A stretch of 64,000 bases of DNA, taken from contig OX438749.1 of the NCBI GenBank assembly GCA_949316235.1, positions 20,910,414 to 20,974,413 on the forward strand. Direction: 5' to 3'. The translations under genes and the position numbers were made by a program. How positions within the stretch are numbered: position 1 is the first letter of the stretch; the number at the start of each line of letters is the position of its first letter. Positions 36,545-46,986 of the stretch are shown here, piece by piece. Below the pieces are notes generated by a model. The model had not been told where the DNA came from. It saw only the letters and a list, made by a program, of their open reading frames with translations, and ran no database searches. The stretch comes from Oegoconia quadripuncta (taxonomy: Eukaryota > Arthropoda > Insecta > Lepidoptera > Autostichidae).

Positions 36545-37215
36545 CATCACCAGCCTTATACTTCCCCACTGTTTGAGCACAGCCTCCTCTCACTGGGAGA
36601 GGATACGGGCCATTATCCAGCACGCGAACCCAGTGTCGATTAGTGGATTTGTGTCATACCAGTGGCCGCCTGACAGTATTCTTAAACCGACCCTGTAGGC
36701 CACCGGATCGGCTTAACGACTGCCCTCATTTGAAAACCTAAACCTACAATTTAACGTGCCTACCTAACGGAAACACTCGTATTCAAATGCCACTAGTGGT
36801 CACCCAGGGCTGATCGCGCCGACCCGGGGGCTGTCGTCGCATCGGGCCCTGCCGCGCTTCATACCGCTCGCTGATCGCGATGTGAGGCACGACAGCGCCC
36901 CTTACGGAGGGTGCGCTAGAGGCCCTCCGGGAATGGGCCTCCCTTTGTAAGGAGGGGGACGGGGGGCTGGGGGGGCCTGGAGCCGCTTATACGTTCCCAG
37001 GTCCTCCCTACTGCCGAAGTAAGTCGCCGCGGGGTTTTAGTGGGTATCCCTCCCGATAGGGAAGGGAGTCCCACATAACAGTCTTGCCGTCCCCCAGGGC
37101 GAGCGGTATGCGTAATGCGTTTCCCCGCGTCAAAAAAAAAAGGCTGACAGGGCCGGACATTACTTAATTTCGCTAATCGAAAACGAACAGTGAATGCGAC
37201 TACACTACGAGTGCT
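36545..37215 (-). mobile_element. 5S-rRNA-derived SINE split by a LINE 3' end
   Basis: Best copy of this family: on the minus strand the order is 5S-like head (37165-37215, cgattagcgaaattaagtaa), nested LINE, ccgatccggtggcctacagg, gcggccactggtatgacaca, and the end ggctggtgatgatga at 36545. The part near 36780-36800 reads, reversed, gggtgaccactagtggcatt, matching the 5S rRNA segment 'gggtgacc'. Confidence 0.68.
36885..37140 (+). mobile_element. LINE 3' end (R1-like tail) nested in the 5S-SINE
   Basis: It shares ggcctggagccgcttatacg, ggttttagtgggtatccctc and gtaatgcgtttccccgcgtc plus A-run with 16106-16323, and carries about 40 bp more in the 5' part. An open frame on the minus strand (37257-36916) is incidental. 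Confidence 0.75.
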
Positions 37216-37279
37216 TCTAATATAGTAAATAAATATATCCATTACGTAGTACCTCAACTACCAAGTCCTAAACTAATCA

Positions 37280-37430
37280 AAGTATGTATGCCATATGGCT
37301 ATAGCAGTGGTAACATGACAACATATCACACATTTTACCGCGGTCATCTGTCAAAATGAGCGACACAACAGTCGTACAGCCGCATTTTCACAGATGCGGG
37401 CGATATAACATGTGATAAACTATGTCGCGT
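37280..37430. repeat. imperfect inverted repeat, possible MITE
   Basis: gtaacatgacaacatatcac near 37310 faces the reverse complement of atgtgataaactatgtcgcg near 37408, with tgacag-rich interior. Matches are partial, so this is weak. Confidence 0.35.
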
Positions 37431-38732
37431 GTCATCATGCTATCCACGCTTAACCAGCTTAAATATAATAAACTTTTATATTGTCGTATTTTATTTTATT
37501 AAATAGGTTTACAAACGCTTGTTACATCGCTTGGAAGTAATGAAGCCTTATGTATGTTAGTTATTAGCTAAATGTACAAACAATTATATGTAAACACCGC
37601 ATGCATCAGATAGATTACATAAAAATTATCAAATTCAAAAACATGAAAAAAAATATAACTTAGCGAGAAAAAGTGTACCCATTTGCCTTAAATAAAAGTT
37701 GATCATTCAAATAGAAGAGAAGCCCAGCTTACATACATAGAAGTATCACTAGAGCCATCCCAAATTGGAGGTTAGATACATCCCAAACACAAGCGCTTAG
37801 GAGTCCAACTATCATGGGCATTCAATACATTATGTTAAAACTTTGTAATATTCAGATGTGTACTATAGACACGTGACAGATGGTAATACTCATGCAAGCC
37901 ATCAAAATATACAAGTCCTGCAAGCAATAGATATTTTTGATCGGGAGTTAGTGAAGTGAGAAGGCGCCCAATTAATAGTTCATCGTTTAAGTTAGAAAAA
38001 GCTAGCTGTATTACCGAGTTCTTATGGCCACCCTCCAGTTCCATCATCAGATCCTGATTACCATATACGATTAGACTACCTGAAGACAAATTAAGCGAGC
38101 TCAATGTCGATGGGATTGCATTGCCTTAGTACAGACTACCAATGGCCATCATGTGGCTCCATCATAATATCACCTTAACATATTCGTAACGTGGGCGTTG
38201 CACCGACTGGGATGGTGCCAGTCTGTATCGTAGTACCTACTCGGGTAATAAGATGTCATCAACGACTATGAAACCCAGCGTTGCGTAAACGTAATGCATG
38301 CCCCTCACGCTATCCAACTCGGCTCTTGCATGCAATTAATGGGATTCATCCAGACTCTACAATCCCTTCTGCTCAAGGTCCATGATCAATACCTTAGTAA
38401 GTAACTATTCAAGGGGTCCTTCGAAGCGTCGGTGATGCGTGACTCAAGTCACTCACAACTCTGATGATCGGCAGCCACCTGACCCTCTATTCACAGCTTT
38501 CACGGCTTAACTACTGTCCACGTGCCTACGTATTATGGCGATAAAGTACCGCCCAGTTTTAGTCTATTTTCATTACAAGTACATCCATAACGTCTAAATT
38601 ATCACTTGCGACGACAAATTAATTTAATTGAACAATAATCGAAGTCAATTGACCATTAGACATAGGTTAGTAAGTACATATTGTAGGTCAATGATCTTTC
38701 GGTGTGTTTAACATCAGTTCCGTAGGATTCAT
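37431..38732. other. mostly unrecognised; one dispersed repeat
   Basis: 38190-38400 carries the repeat also seen at 4570-4860 (gactgggatggtgccagtct ... cggctcttgcatgc). The 89-codon minus frame 38104-37835 has no motif I recognise. Confidence 0.4.
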
Positions 38733-38940
38733 CATCATCACTATAGCAGTCACATGACGTCATAGGCCTCCTCTAAAGATTTTCAGAGCAACCGTTTAGA
38801 AGCGGCCTGTATCCAGAGAATTTCCGTAACGTTTCGCTTGCCGGTGCATGGTCTCTACTATAGAACTTTAATAACTCGACCAGCCCACTATCACTTCCAG
38901 CCTCCCGAATTAAAGATATAACTTTTACGATTTCGAAACC
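38733..38940 (-). mobile_element. RTE-like LINE tail relic
   Basis: It begins tcatcatcatcac (reversed TGATGA tail) and continues cataggcctcctc, as at 11385 onward, then decays. Confidence 0.5.
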
Positions 38941-39384
38941 CCTGGTCAACTAAAATAATAATGATCAACGTCATCAAAAGTCTATAGGAATACCCTGCTG
39001 GTCATAAGTGAATTTGCCCTAAGCGCCACGTTAAGCAAACTGGTTGGCGAACGCTGATCTTATTGTGAGCTCCTCACCAAGGGTCTGCTAGCCTCCACTG
39101 ATAAGATCTGTAGTTTTGATCAGAACTCTAGTGTCTTTTGTAACAAAGTACTGTAATTTTCGACGCTCACAGAGTCAATCGTGCGGTATGTGCAGGGCAC
39201 AGGGGGTGCGCTCCCCCGTCCCCTCTTCTAGCAGCGCGGTACCACGGCATTGGTCCGTGCTATGGTAATAGCCGCAGTACTGTCCAAACTGATTCGCTCA
39301 AGCAAATACGTTTACATCTTCACGCTGACGCTACATTGTTTAGTGTCCTATTCTCTTTTGATCAGATATTGAGAGCATTTTATA

Positions 39385-39485
39385 TTACCATCCCTATAGT
39401 TGGGGCAAAGCCTATCCTCTCCCTGGGAGAGGGTATGGTCTGTAATCCACCACGCGGGCCCAGTGCGAATTGGCGGATTTGTAAA
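39385..39485 (-). mobile_element. 5S-SINE 3' fragment
   Basis: ctctccctgggagagggtat and caccacgcgggcccagtgcg match the 3' part of the family at 16545 and 36585. Confidence 0.6.
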
Positions 39486-39633
39486 CGAATGGTGTTTAAC
39501 GTTATATTTATGGGATACTTATAAGATTACGTTACTAACTAGAAATACGAGGAAATAATTTGTAAATCTGACAAGCATTAGCTCAACGCCACAACCGTCT
39601 TGTCACCATGTAACCTCATAGGTGATTGCTATT

Positions 39634-39770
39634 GGTGTCGATTCGGATGTACACCAACTAAACTAAAACCAGTTTTGGAGTGGTGCCGTCGCATCGTACT
39701 GTTCCAGGGAGAAAGAGACAATACTACTTTAAAACTGGTTTTAGTTTAGTTGGTGTACATCCGAATCGAC
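39634..39770. mobile_element. palindromic MITE with 40-bp TIRs, copy 1
   Basis: gtcgattcggatgtacacca through the following actaaactaaaaccagtttt is repeated inverted at the right end, 40 of 40 bases. The central 45-50 bp carry gtgccgtcgcatcgtactgt. The right end lacks the last 'acc' seen in copy 2 (55294-55438). Confidence 0.92.
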
Positions 39771-40530
39771 AGCTCTGCAGCGTATGCAGTCAAAAAAATT
39801 AGACAAATATCGGACGTAAATACTGCTAGATTAGTATATTTTAGTTATTTCCATAGCCTGATGTCTTACGGTATCTTGCTGTGGGGAAATGCCGCGGATA
39901 TAAATACAATCTTTGTTTTACAAAAACGAGCCGTTCGCGCAATTTATCAATTGAGACCAGCAGTGTCACTATTCTAACCTTTTCGTCACAGTACATTTTG
40001 AAAATCTAATATTTATGTCAAAAAAAATATAGCATCATTCAGGAAAAATAGTGATAAACATGATGTCAATACAAGAAATAAAGACAAACTTGCAGGTCAC
40101 ATAAGTCGCCTCCACAAAGTCAGTGATTCATTCAAAGGGTTATGTATACGCTTTTTCAATAAAGTTCCTGTTGACATACAAAATCTTCCTTTCGATAAAT
40201 TTAAAGATACTATAAAACAGAAACTTGTTAAGAAACCATATTATAAAATATCAGATTATTTAGATGATAAACAATCATGGACATAACCAGCCCGTTCGCA
40301 TAACCAGGCTATTTTACAATTAATAATGAAATATTATAATATAAAATGATAATTTTGTAATATAAAAACCTTTTTTTAAAAAGAGCGACCTCTCGAGTTT
40401 TTTGCTTGTTCTTCTCAGGGGAAAATTGCCTTTTGAACAAGCAGTAGCTTTAAAAATGTAAAATCTGACTATTTTAAGTGTACCCTGTGTACCTACAAAA
40501 TAAAGCATTTTTTGATTTTGATTTTGACAC
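39771..40530 (+). mobile_element. CR1/L2-like LINE 3' part, most complete copy
   Basis: Begins directly at the MITE edge: SSAAYAVKKIRQISDVNTAR, then GILLWGNAADINTIFVLQKR. After a frame break: NTRNKDKLAGHISRLHKVSD, then PYYKISDYLDDKQSW, a stop, and a 3' UTR ending in a tgattttgattttgac tail. The start of the reading frame annotated by ATG at 39750 is MITE sequence, not LINE. Confidence 0.85.
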
Positions 40531-41048
40531 CATTATCTTCCATTACCCTGACCAAACCAGTAAGAGTAAAATACAACCTTACATAAATTCACTAATTTCT
40601 CAATCTTTATTCTTTGCCGATACGTGAACCAATACCGGAGTTATTGCAATGGTGATTCCCATTCAGGGTTTCCACTGCATCCGGGTGAGCCTGAGGGATT
40701 AGGGATGTTGACGCGAGGTATATTAAACACTTCACATTTCTTTATATCTCCCTCTTTCTTTTCTTTTTTTCATTTTTATGCTTGTTTCCGCGCACCTCCT
40801 GAAAATCAGTGCTTGCTCGTTCATTGAGCATTTTTAATGCTCTGAGCTATGACCGTTGTTGCATGACTGTTGCACACATGCCCACATATAATGAATCGGT
40901 AGTAAGTCTTGAAAGTATTGGGAAAATTTTATGTCTCTTGTTGTTTTCACGAATGTTTGTTTCTTATTTTGTTAATGTAGTATTTATGTTTCTTTCTTGT
41001 ATGTGTGCCAGTTTATGCAATAAACTTTTTATCTATCTCTCTTCAATT

Positions 41049-41640
41049 TAAGAGTAATTTTTTATCCACAACGGGTTTAGCACTTGACCTCAATCACACC
41101 TGATGTTGAGTGAAGGTGAGACCGAAGGTGGTAGTGTACTGACCCGGAAACCCCATCTTATTTGGGGGACTGGCTATCTTATCTCTGACAATTCTCCTTT
41201 CACTCATTCGTACTATATGCCCATACCACCTTAACATGCCTTTTTCTATCTTACTCACTACGTCATTTTTACGCCACACCTTACTTTAATCACACAATTT
41301 TTTAATCTAACTCCGCACATAATATTATACACTGAACGCATTTCTACTGCGTTGACTCTCTCATGCATCTTCTGCCTTACCCAATATTCGCTTCCATAAA
41401 CCAGCAATACGCTATTGTGGCTAAGATAGCCTCTTATCTCTGACAACCGGAACACAACAATGCTATTAACATTGCTGTTTGGGGGCAGGTTTAGATAAGA
41501 TGGTGGTAGCTAGCCAGGCGGACATTTAATATGCCCTACCACCAACCAAACCGAGTACAAAATTTGTACCCCGCTGGGGATTGAATCCGCTTCCGTAACG
41601 TAAACCCAATGTTGTTTACATTGAGCTACGGAGGCGGTTA
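41049..41640 (-). mobile_element. tRNA-derived SINE family A split by a LINE fragment
   Basis: 3' half 41049-41190, 5' half 41431-41640 (head gagctacggaggcggtt). 'cttatctctgacaa' occurs on both sides of the join, so about 14 bp may be the target-site repeat of the insertion. Confidence 0.85.
41191..41430 (-). mobile_element. LINE ORF2 fragment inserted in a SINE
   Basis: The minus strand reads VLLVYGSEYWVRQKMHERVN, then AVEMRSVYNIMCGVRLKNCV, then KIEKGMLRWYGHIVRMSERR, an ORF2 C-terminal segment common in Lepidoptera. A related scrap is at 62800-62890 (+). Confidence 0.75.
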
Positions 41641-41860
41641 AGCTCTTGTCTATGGAGTAGTTTCCACACTTCTCTACATTCCGCCTTTTCTCTGATTTCC
41701 TGATCGACACGGCATTTACTTTTTCCGTTACCTGTAGGTACCATGTATATTCTTCTAGGCCTTTCTCATTTTTTTTTATTCACGACGGGTTAGTACTTGA
41801 CCTCAATCACACCTGATGTTAAGTGAAGATGAGGTCGAAGGTGGAAGCGTACTGACCCTC
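41641..41860 (-). mobile_element. LINE scrap plus partial family A SINE
   Basis: 41641-41765 on the minus strand reads RPRRIYMVPTGNGKSKCRVD, like the ORF2 tail that normally follows the fragment at 41191. 41772-41860 is the 3' end of a family A SINE cut off at 'gcgtactgaccc'. Confidence 0.6.
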
Positions 41861-42321
41861 CTCTTTCCCCTCGCCTTTTCCTTCACTTTTCTTTATATCT
41901 CTTTGCTTATATTCCGATATAACTTATTTACATATAATATTACACAGGGTGATATTTAATTCGTGTAATTCCTGTTAACTGGTGACTCGAACAACTTTCC
42001 CCAAGGAACTGTAGTGCAATTCGATCAAAAAACTTTCGATTACCCAAACAAAGTAAAGCATTCTTCTCTCATTCTCAAACCAACTTTAGTAATAAGTTCA
42101 ATAATTTTCGGCTGAATTTCCTAGGATTCCTAGTGGGAAGTGTTCGTAATCAGAAGTAGAGTCACCTGAAAACAGGAATTACACGAATTAAATTTCAGCC
42201 TGTATACCTAATCTGGCCTTAAGCATTACAAATGAAAATGCATTTTTTTTTATGAAATAAAGTAATTTTATCAAAAACGTATTTATTGTAGTCTCAACAA
42301 AATGTATATATTGTATGTACA
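41861..42321. other. unrecognised sequence
   Basis: Contains an inverted pair around 41945-42200 (tttaattcgtgtaattcctg versus caggaattacacgaattaaa), which suggests a MITE of about 250 bp. Confidence 0.5.
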
Positions 42322-42597
42322 ACTAGCTTGTCGCCCGCGGCTTCGCCTGCGTTGAATAACTTTATCGCGGGAATTTGTTTATCTACTCACTTTATCGGAA
42401 TAATAAATATTGGTATATGTATAGGTAGATAATACCCTGGACTTAATCCTACCTCATTATAATAATTATAAAAATAATAATTAATAATAACTATATAACA
42501 AATTTCATCCAAATCCGTTCATCCGTTTTGCCGTGATTGAGCAATAAACAAATAAACATCCAAACTTTCGCATTTATAATATTAGTTAGATAATGGC
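42322..42597 (-). mobile_element. RTE-tail repeat
   Basis: Reverse complement of tcatccaaatccgttcatcc and acaactagcttgtcgcccgc: the standard tail 'caatcacggc-aaacggatgaacggatttggatgaa ... cgcgggc..aagctagt'. Other copies: 52140, 54795, 61083, 61463. Confidence 0.75.
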
Positions 42598-42880
42598 GGG
42601 AAATCAAAAGAAGTTTTAACATATTAAACGCATTTTAATTTTAAAATAATTAGTGAGTTGAAAAAAGATAAGTTTTTACGTAACAGTAAACACTGCGACA
42701 GTAAATTGTAAGATCCTCACACCACATTGTATACACACATATAGAACACTTGCACATGTGACTGTGTGAAATCAATTAAGTTTGTGCGACTACCCCCACG
42801 AGGCTAGGTTAGTTAAAATAGGACAATCTGCATATTGTACTCATGGATGGACTACAATGGCAAATTTTCTTGCATATATC

Positions 42881-43175
42881 AACCGCCTCCGTCGCTCAAT
42901 GTAAACAATATTGGGTTTACGATTGGGAGGTCGCGGTTTCGATCCGGGGTACATGTTTAAGTGTCCGCCTGGCTAGCTACCACCATCTTATCTAAGTCTG
43001 CCGCCAATCAGCAATGTTGATGGCATTGTTGTGTTCCGGTTGTCAGAGATGGGATGGCCAGTCCCCCAAATGTGTTGGGGTTTATGGGTCAGTGCGATTC
43101 CACCTTCGACCTCATCTTCACTTAGCATCGGGTGTGATTGAGGTCAAGTAACAACCCGTTGTGCATAAAAAAAAT
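42881..43175 (+). mobile_element. tRNA-derived SINE family A
   Basis: Head aaccgcctccgtcgctcaat at 42881 and A-run at 43168-43175. It lacks about 40 bp between 'catgtttaag' and 'tgtccgcctgg'. Confidence 0.87.
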
Positions 43176-43285
43176 ATGTATATCAACTACGTAAACCAAA
43201 TATACTTTAAGCAGAAAGAATCTGAAATTGTTTAAGAAAAATGGTGACTGCACACATATTGTCAGACATTTATCTACGCAAACTC

Positions 43286-43556
43286 ACTAAAATCTCGTCT
43301 CTACTAAGCCACATTTGTCGAGCGACATGATAGTAGCCCCGGAGACATCGCCCGATGTCTTTTCTCCGGGGACACTGTACCCGAACACATCGGTCGACAT
43401 CGCTTCACATTGCACTATGTCGCACGGTATCTTTTCTCCGTTCACATCAGTTTAATCGAGTTCCGAGCGAAGTCGGGCGACATTAGCAACCTCGGCCTAT
43501 CCGAGGACACAAATGTCGCTCGACAAATGTTGAGCAGTGGGGACGCGGCTTTAGTT
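43286..43556. mobile_element. 271-bp inverted-repeat element (MITE)
   Basis: The left end (actaaaatctcgtctctact ... acatttgtcgagcgacat) and reversed right end (actaaagccgcgtccccact ... acatttgtcgagcgacat) match over about 41 bp with mismatches. The interior is rich in gacat/atgtc words (cccgatgtcttttctccggg). Confidence 0.72.
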
Positions 43557-43721
43557 ATTTAAGTGACAAAAAATGCCTACGTTTTTTGAAATAAGGTGCA
43601 AGTAACACATTCATTGGCCGTTAAGTATTATATTTTTCGTGCCGAATCCAACGACTTGTTATACTCCAAGAAGATTAAACCTAGTTATGCTTATTTGATC
43701 TCAAACGTTGTTCAGGAGAAA

Positions 43722-44110
43722 CTACTTATTTTGTAGGTACACAGGGTACACTTAAAATATTCAATTTTACATTTTTTAAGCTACTGCTTGTCAAAGTGTA
43801 GTTTTCCCCTGAGAAGAACAAGCAAGGAACTCGAAGGTTTGCTTTTTAAAAACAAGTTTTTATCGTATATTGCCCGTGGTACTACCTGTGTTACCAGGGA
43901 AATTTTTTTTTACCCGTGGTACAACCCACATTTTGAATATTACAACAGATTTTTATATTTCATTATTGTGAAATAGCATGCCATGCGAAAGAGCTCGTTG
44001 TGTCCAGGGATGATTATCATCTAAATAGTCTGATAATTTGTAATATGCTTTCTTAATTACTTTGTTTTATAATACCTTTAAATTTAATGAAAAGAAGATT
44101 TTGTATATCA
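43722..44110 (-). mobile_element. CR1/L2-like LINE 3' end
   Basis: ttttcccctgagaagaacaa and tgtccagggatgattatcat shared with 6125. It holds about 50 bp of extra sequence (cgtggtactacctgtgttac, twice-similar) inside. Confidence 0.75.
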
Positions 44111-44139
44111 ATTAATTATTTAAAATCATTATTCAGTCA

Positions 44140-44255
44140 TACATTCATTCATATTCATTCATTCATTCATACGTTCATTCATACATTCATTCATACGTTC
44201 ATTCATATATTCATTCATTCATGGATACATTCATTCATACATTCATTCGTTCATG
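44140..44255. repeat. (ATTC)n / ATTCATAC microsatellite
   Basis: Repeated cattcattcatacattcatt units over about 115 bp. Confidence 0.93.
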
Positions 44256-44430
44256 ACGACTGATTAGTGTAGTGGATAGTGACCCTGTCAGCGAAACCAA
44301 CGGTTGCGAGTTTGAATCCCGTGAGGGGTAAATGTTTGTGTGATGAATACGAACATTTATTCCCAAGTCATGGATGTTTATATAAATATTTATGTAAATT
44401 TATCAGTTTTTATCAGTTATTGGTGACCGA
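44253..44430 (+). mobile_element. tRNA-derived SINE family B2
   Basis: actgattagtgtagtggata (box A) and ggttgcgagtttgaatcccg (box B), followed by the family tail tcatggatgtttatataaat. Confidence 0.83.
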
Positions 44431-44944
44431 AATATTTATTATTATTCATTCATGTGAGGATGTGACTAGAATCACCGATTTTCGTTGCAAAATATTCCGC
44501 CATTTATTTTACTTATAATACGCATCGCAACAATTCAAAATTATAATACATTATGCAAATAGCAATGCAAGCTCGCCGAATCCGCTCTGAAAATCAGAAC
44601 ACAATTTTAGTACATTAATGAATAACCGAATGAAATTCTCATTTTATTCGGAGAATAATGATTTACATTAATACGAGGATTGGTAAAGTTACCTGTTCGG
44701 ACATTGTAATATTTAATTGTAGAAACAGATTATGCTCATGTTAAAAAGTAGTCATTTTAAATTTATTACAAGCTTTCAACTTCCTTCGTATTATGTATGT
44801 AAATATGTACGTCCCTTCAGTGCTGATGATAATACATTTATATGATAGATATGAACTGATGCTGCAGCCAATATCGTCTCCTCATAAGGGAATCTCTTAA
44901 TCGGTTAATAGCACGAATAAAAAATTTAACATATTCGGTTAGTT

Positions 44945-45252
44945 TTGGACCTCAATCACACCTGATGTTAAGTGAAGATGAGGTCGAAGGTGCAAGCGTA
45001 CTGACCCGGAAACCCCAACACATTTGGGAGAATGGCTGTCTTATCTCTGACAACCGGAACACAACAATGCTATTATCATTGCTGTTTGGCCGGAGATTTA
45101 GATAAGGTGGTGGTAGCTAGCCAGGCGGACATTTAAAATGCCCTACCACCAACCAAACCGATTACTTAAATATGTACTCCACTGGGGATCGAACCCGCGA
45201 CCTTCAAATCGTAAACCCAATGTTGTTTACATTGAGCCACGGAGGCGGTTAA
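44945..45252 (-). mobile_element. tRNA-derived SINE family A
   Basis: Head at 45252 (gagccacggaggcggtt). 3' end truncated at 'ggacctcaatcacacctgat', no A-tail. Mild divergence. Confidence 0.87.
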
Positions 45253-46556
45253 AACGGAGAAAAACGGAGAATGTTACAGATATTAAATAATAATATATTG
45301 TACCTTACTTATTTTTCGATTCTCTTCACCAGGTATTTCAGCCGTATTTTTCGTAATATAACTTAACATACATTATAAAGGAAGGAAATTAGCAGTAGGA
45401 TTTTACAAGATACTTATAGATAGCATTGATGTTATTCATACATTAACGCTTATATTTATACATGGTTTCATAGGGAAAGTAAACAGCCAGCAATGCAGTG
45501 GAAACAAATTTTTTTAAGTAGTACGGTTTGAAACAAACTTTTACAATCTAAATTTTCTCAGGAAATCATGAATGGTTTTTATCTGACTGCCCAAGAAAGC
45601 TGGGTAATGTTTTTTCGAGAGTATGAATGTCCATTCCTTTGGCGCATCCTGTAGCCTTAACCGCTTGACCGATTTCGAAGTGCATGATATCGTTAGATTC
45701 GTTTTGATATCTGTAGTATCATATGATACATTTCATGGTAAAAAATCCAACATGGCGTCCGCTAAATACAAAATATGATGTCCGATTTTGTTGGTTTCTA
45801 AATACTTAAGTACTTATGAATAATACTTTTAATATATTGAATTAAATTAAATAATTGAACCTCGATAATTGCGTACTTTTAGTATATGAAGACCTCAGTA
45901 ATTGCTGTAATTAAATAAAAAGTTATGCGAAAATGCTCCTTATTTCCTGAGAAAACTTAATTTTGTAGGTCTGCAAAGGTTTCTCTGTTTCAGACTACAA
46001 AAGTTCAAAAGTGATGTTGACATTAGGATTGATTTTTGAACCTTTTTATTGATTATTATATTCTAACAGTTTCATAAATGTTCGGTGGCACATGACCGGG
46101 TATATTGTAGAACAGTCTTTGTTTTAGCTGCTTGTGTTTTTAATCTAGGCCCGGGTGCCGTCAAAGTATATTGCATTGCACCGACTCCATATTAGCCTAT
46201 ATATGATGCGAAAGCTTAATAGTAATAGTAATATGACATATGGGTATACCTGGGACCTACTGCAATCGAAGGAAGAAAGTCATTCGCGGCTTTCGAGTGA
46301 TCATCTTACATAATTTGTTTATTATTCATTAGAATTTTTTATTTTTTTTGCTGATCACCTTAGTAATATTACTAAATGAATAGCCACGCTAAACTTGAAT
46401 TTATATTCTAGTATCCTTTTTTTTTGTATTAGTGCGCGATATATCATTCCAAATCTTTGAATATTTTTGATAAAACTAAATATACGCTGTAATTACCTAC
46501 TATTGTGTAATAAATTCGTTGCTACTACTTGTACAAAAATTATTTTGCTAAATTGA
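45253..46556. other. unrecognised AT-rich sequence
   Basis: No supported gene. 45640-45700 (aaccgcttgaccgatttcga) looks like a transposon-tail phrase, but I could not assign it. Confidence 0.35.
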
Positions 46557-46735
46557 CCCACGTTGGGCGCCAATATTTCAAATTTGAAACGATAGGTTAT
46601 CCACATATTTCACATTAAAAATATGTACAAATAAACTTACTTAAATATGCTACATTCTGTAATAAATAAAATAAGGAAATCTTTGCAATAAATAATATAT
46701 ATTCACATATTGGCACCCAACATGGGCTGTTAAAT
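46557..46735. repeat. short inverted-repeat element with tRNA-Lys-3'-end-like termini
   Basis: cccacgttgggcgccaatat at 46560-46579 faces, inverted, atattggcacccaacatggg at 46714-46733. The left arm matches 16 of the 18 last bases of a tRNA-Lys (gccccacgttgggcgcca), the sequence used in reverse complement as a retroelement primer-binding site. The middle is AT-rich and non-coding. Confidence 0.6.
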
Positions 46736-46890
46736 ATTAAAATGTACAACTACCTTCTAACTGATCCAATAAAATTCAGGAGCTTTTGTTACCAGAGAAG
46801 ACCAAACCAACTTATGAACGTAACATGTATATCCCATAGTCTACATTTCGTAACGAGGTGTACCATTAGCAGACGCCCATCAAAGTCCAC

Positions 46891-46986
46891 TTAGCGTTTC
46901 GCCTTGGGGTCGAAGTCTTCTATAAACAATTCACTTTTCACACGTCCTGAGACATTGTAAGGAGTTCTTGGTCCAATTACTTGACA
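46891..46986 (-). CDS. possible terminal exon of an unknown gene
   Basis: The minus strand shows a pyrimidine-rich acceptor (gtatttctacttcaag), then CQVIGPRTPYNVSGRVKSEL, then FIEDFDPKAKR and a stop (96 nt). The composition looks protein-like rather than repeat-like and the frame stays open upstream of the acceptor (YILSYFYFK). I know no family for it and found no partner exon or nearby AATAAA. Confidence 0.25.
   Translation of the reverse strand, partial: CQVIGPRTPYNVSGRVKSELFIEDFDPKAKR

Noticed and set aside
39750..39977. Frame beginning MVYIRIDSSAAYAV as an intact gene
   Set aside because: Its first codons are MITE sequence and the rest is a broken LINE.
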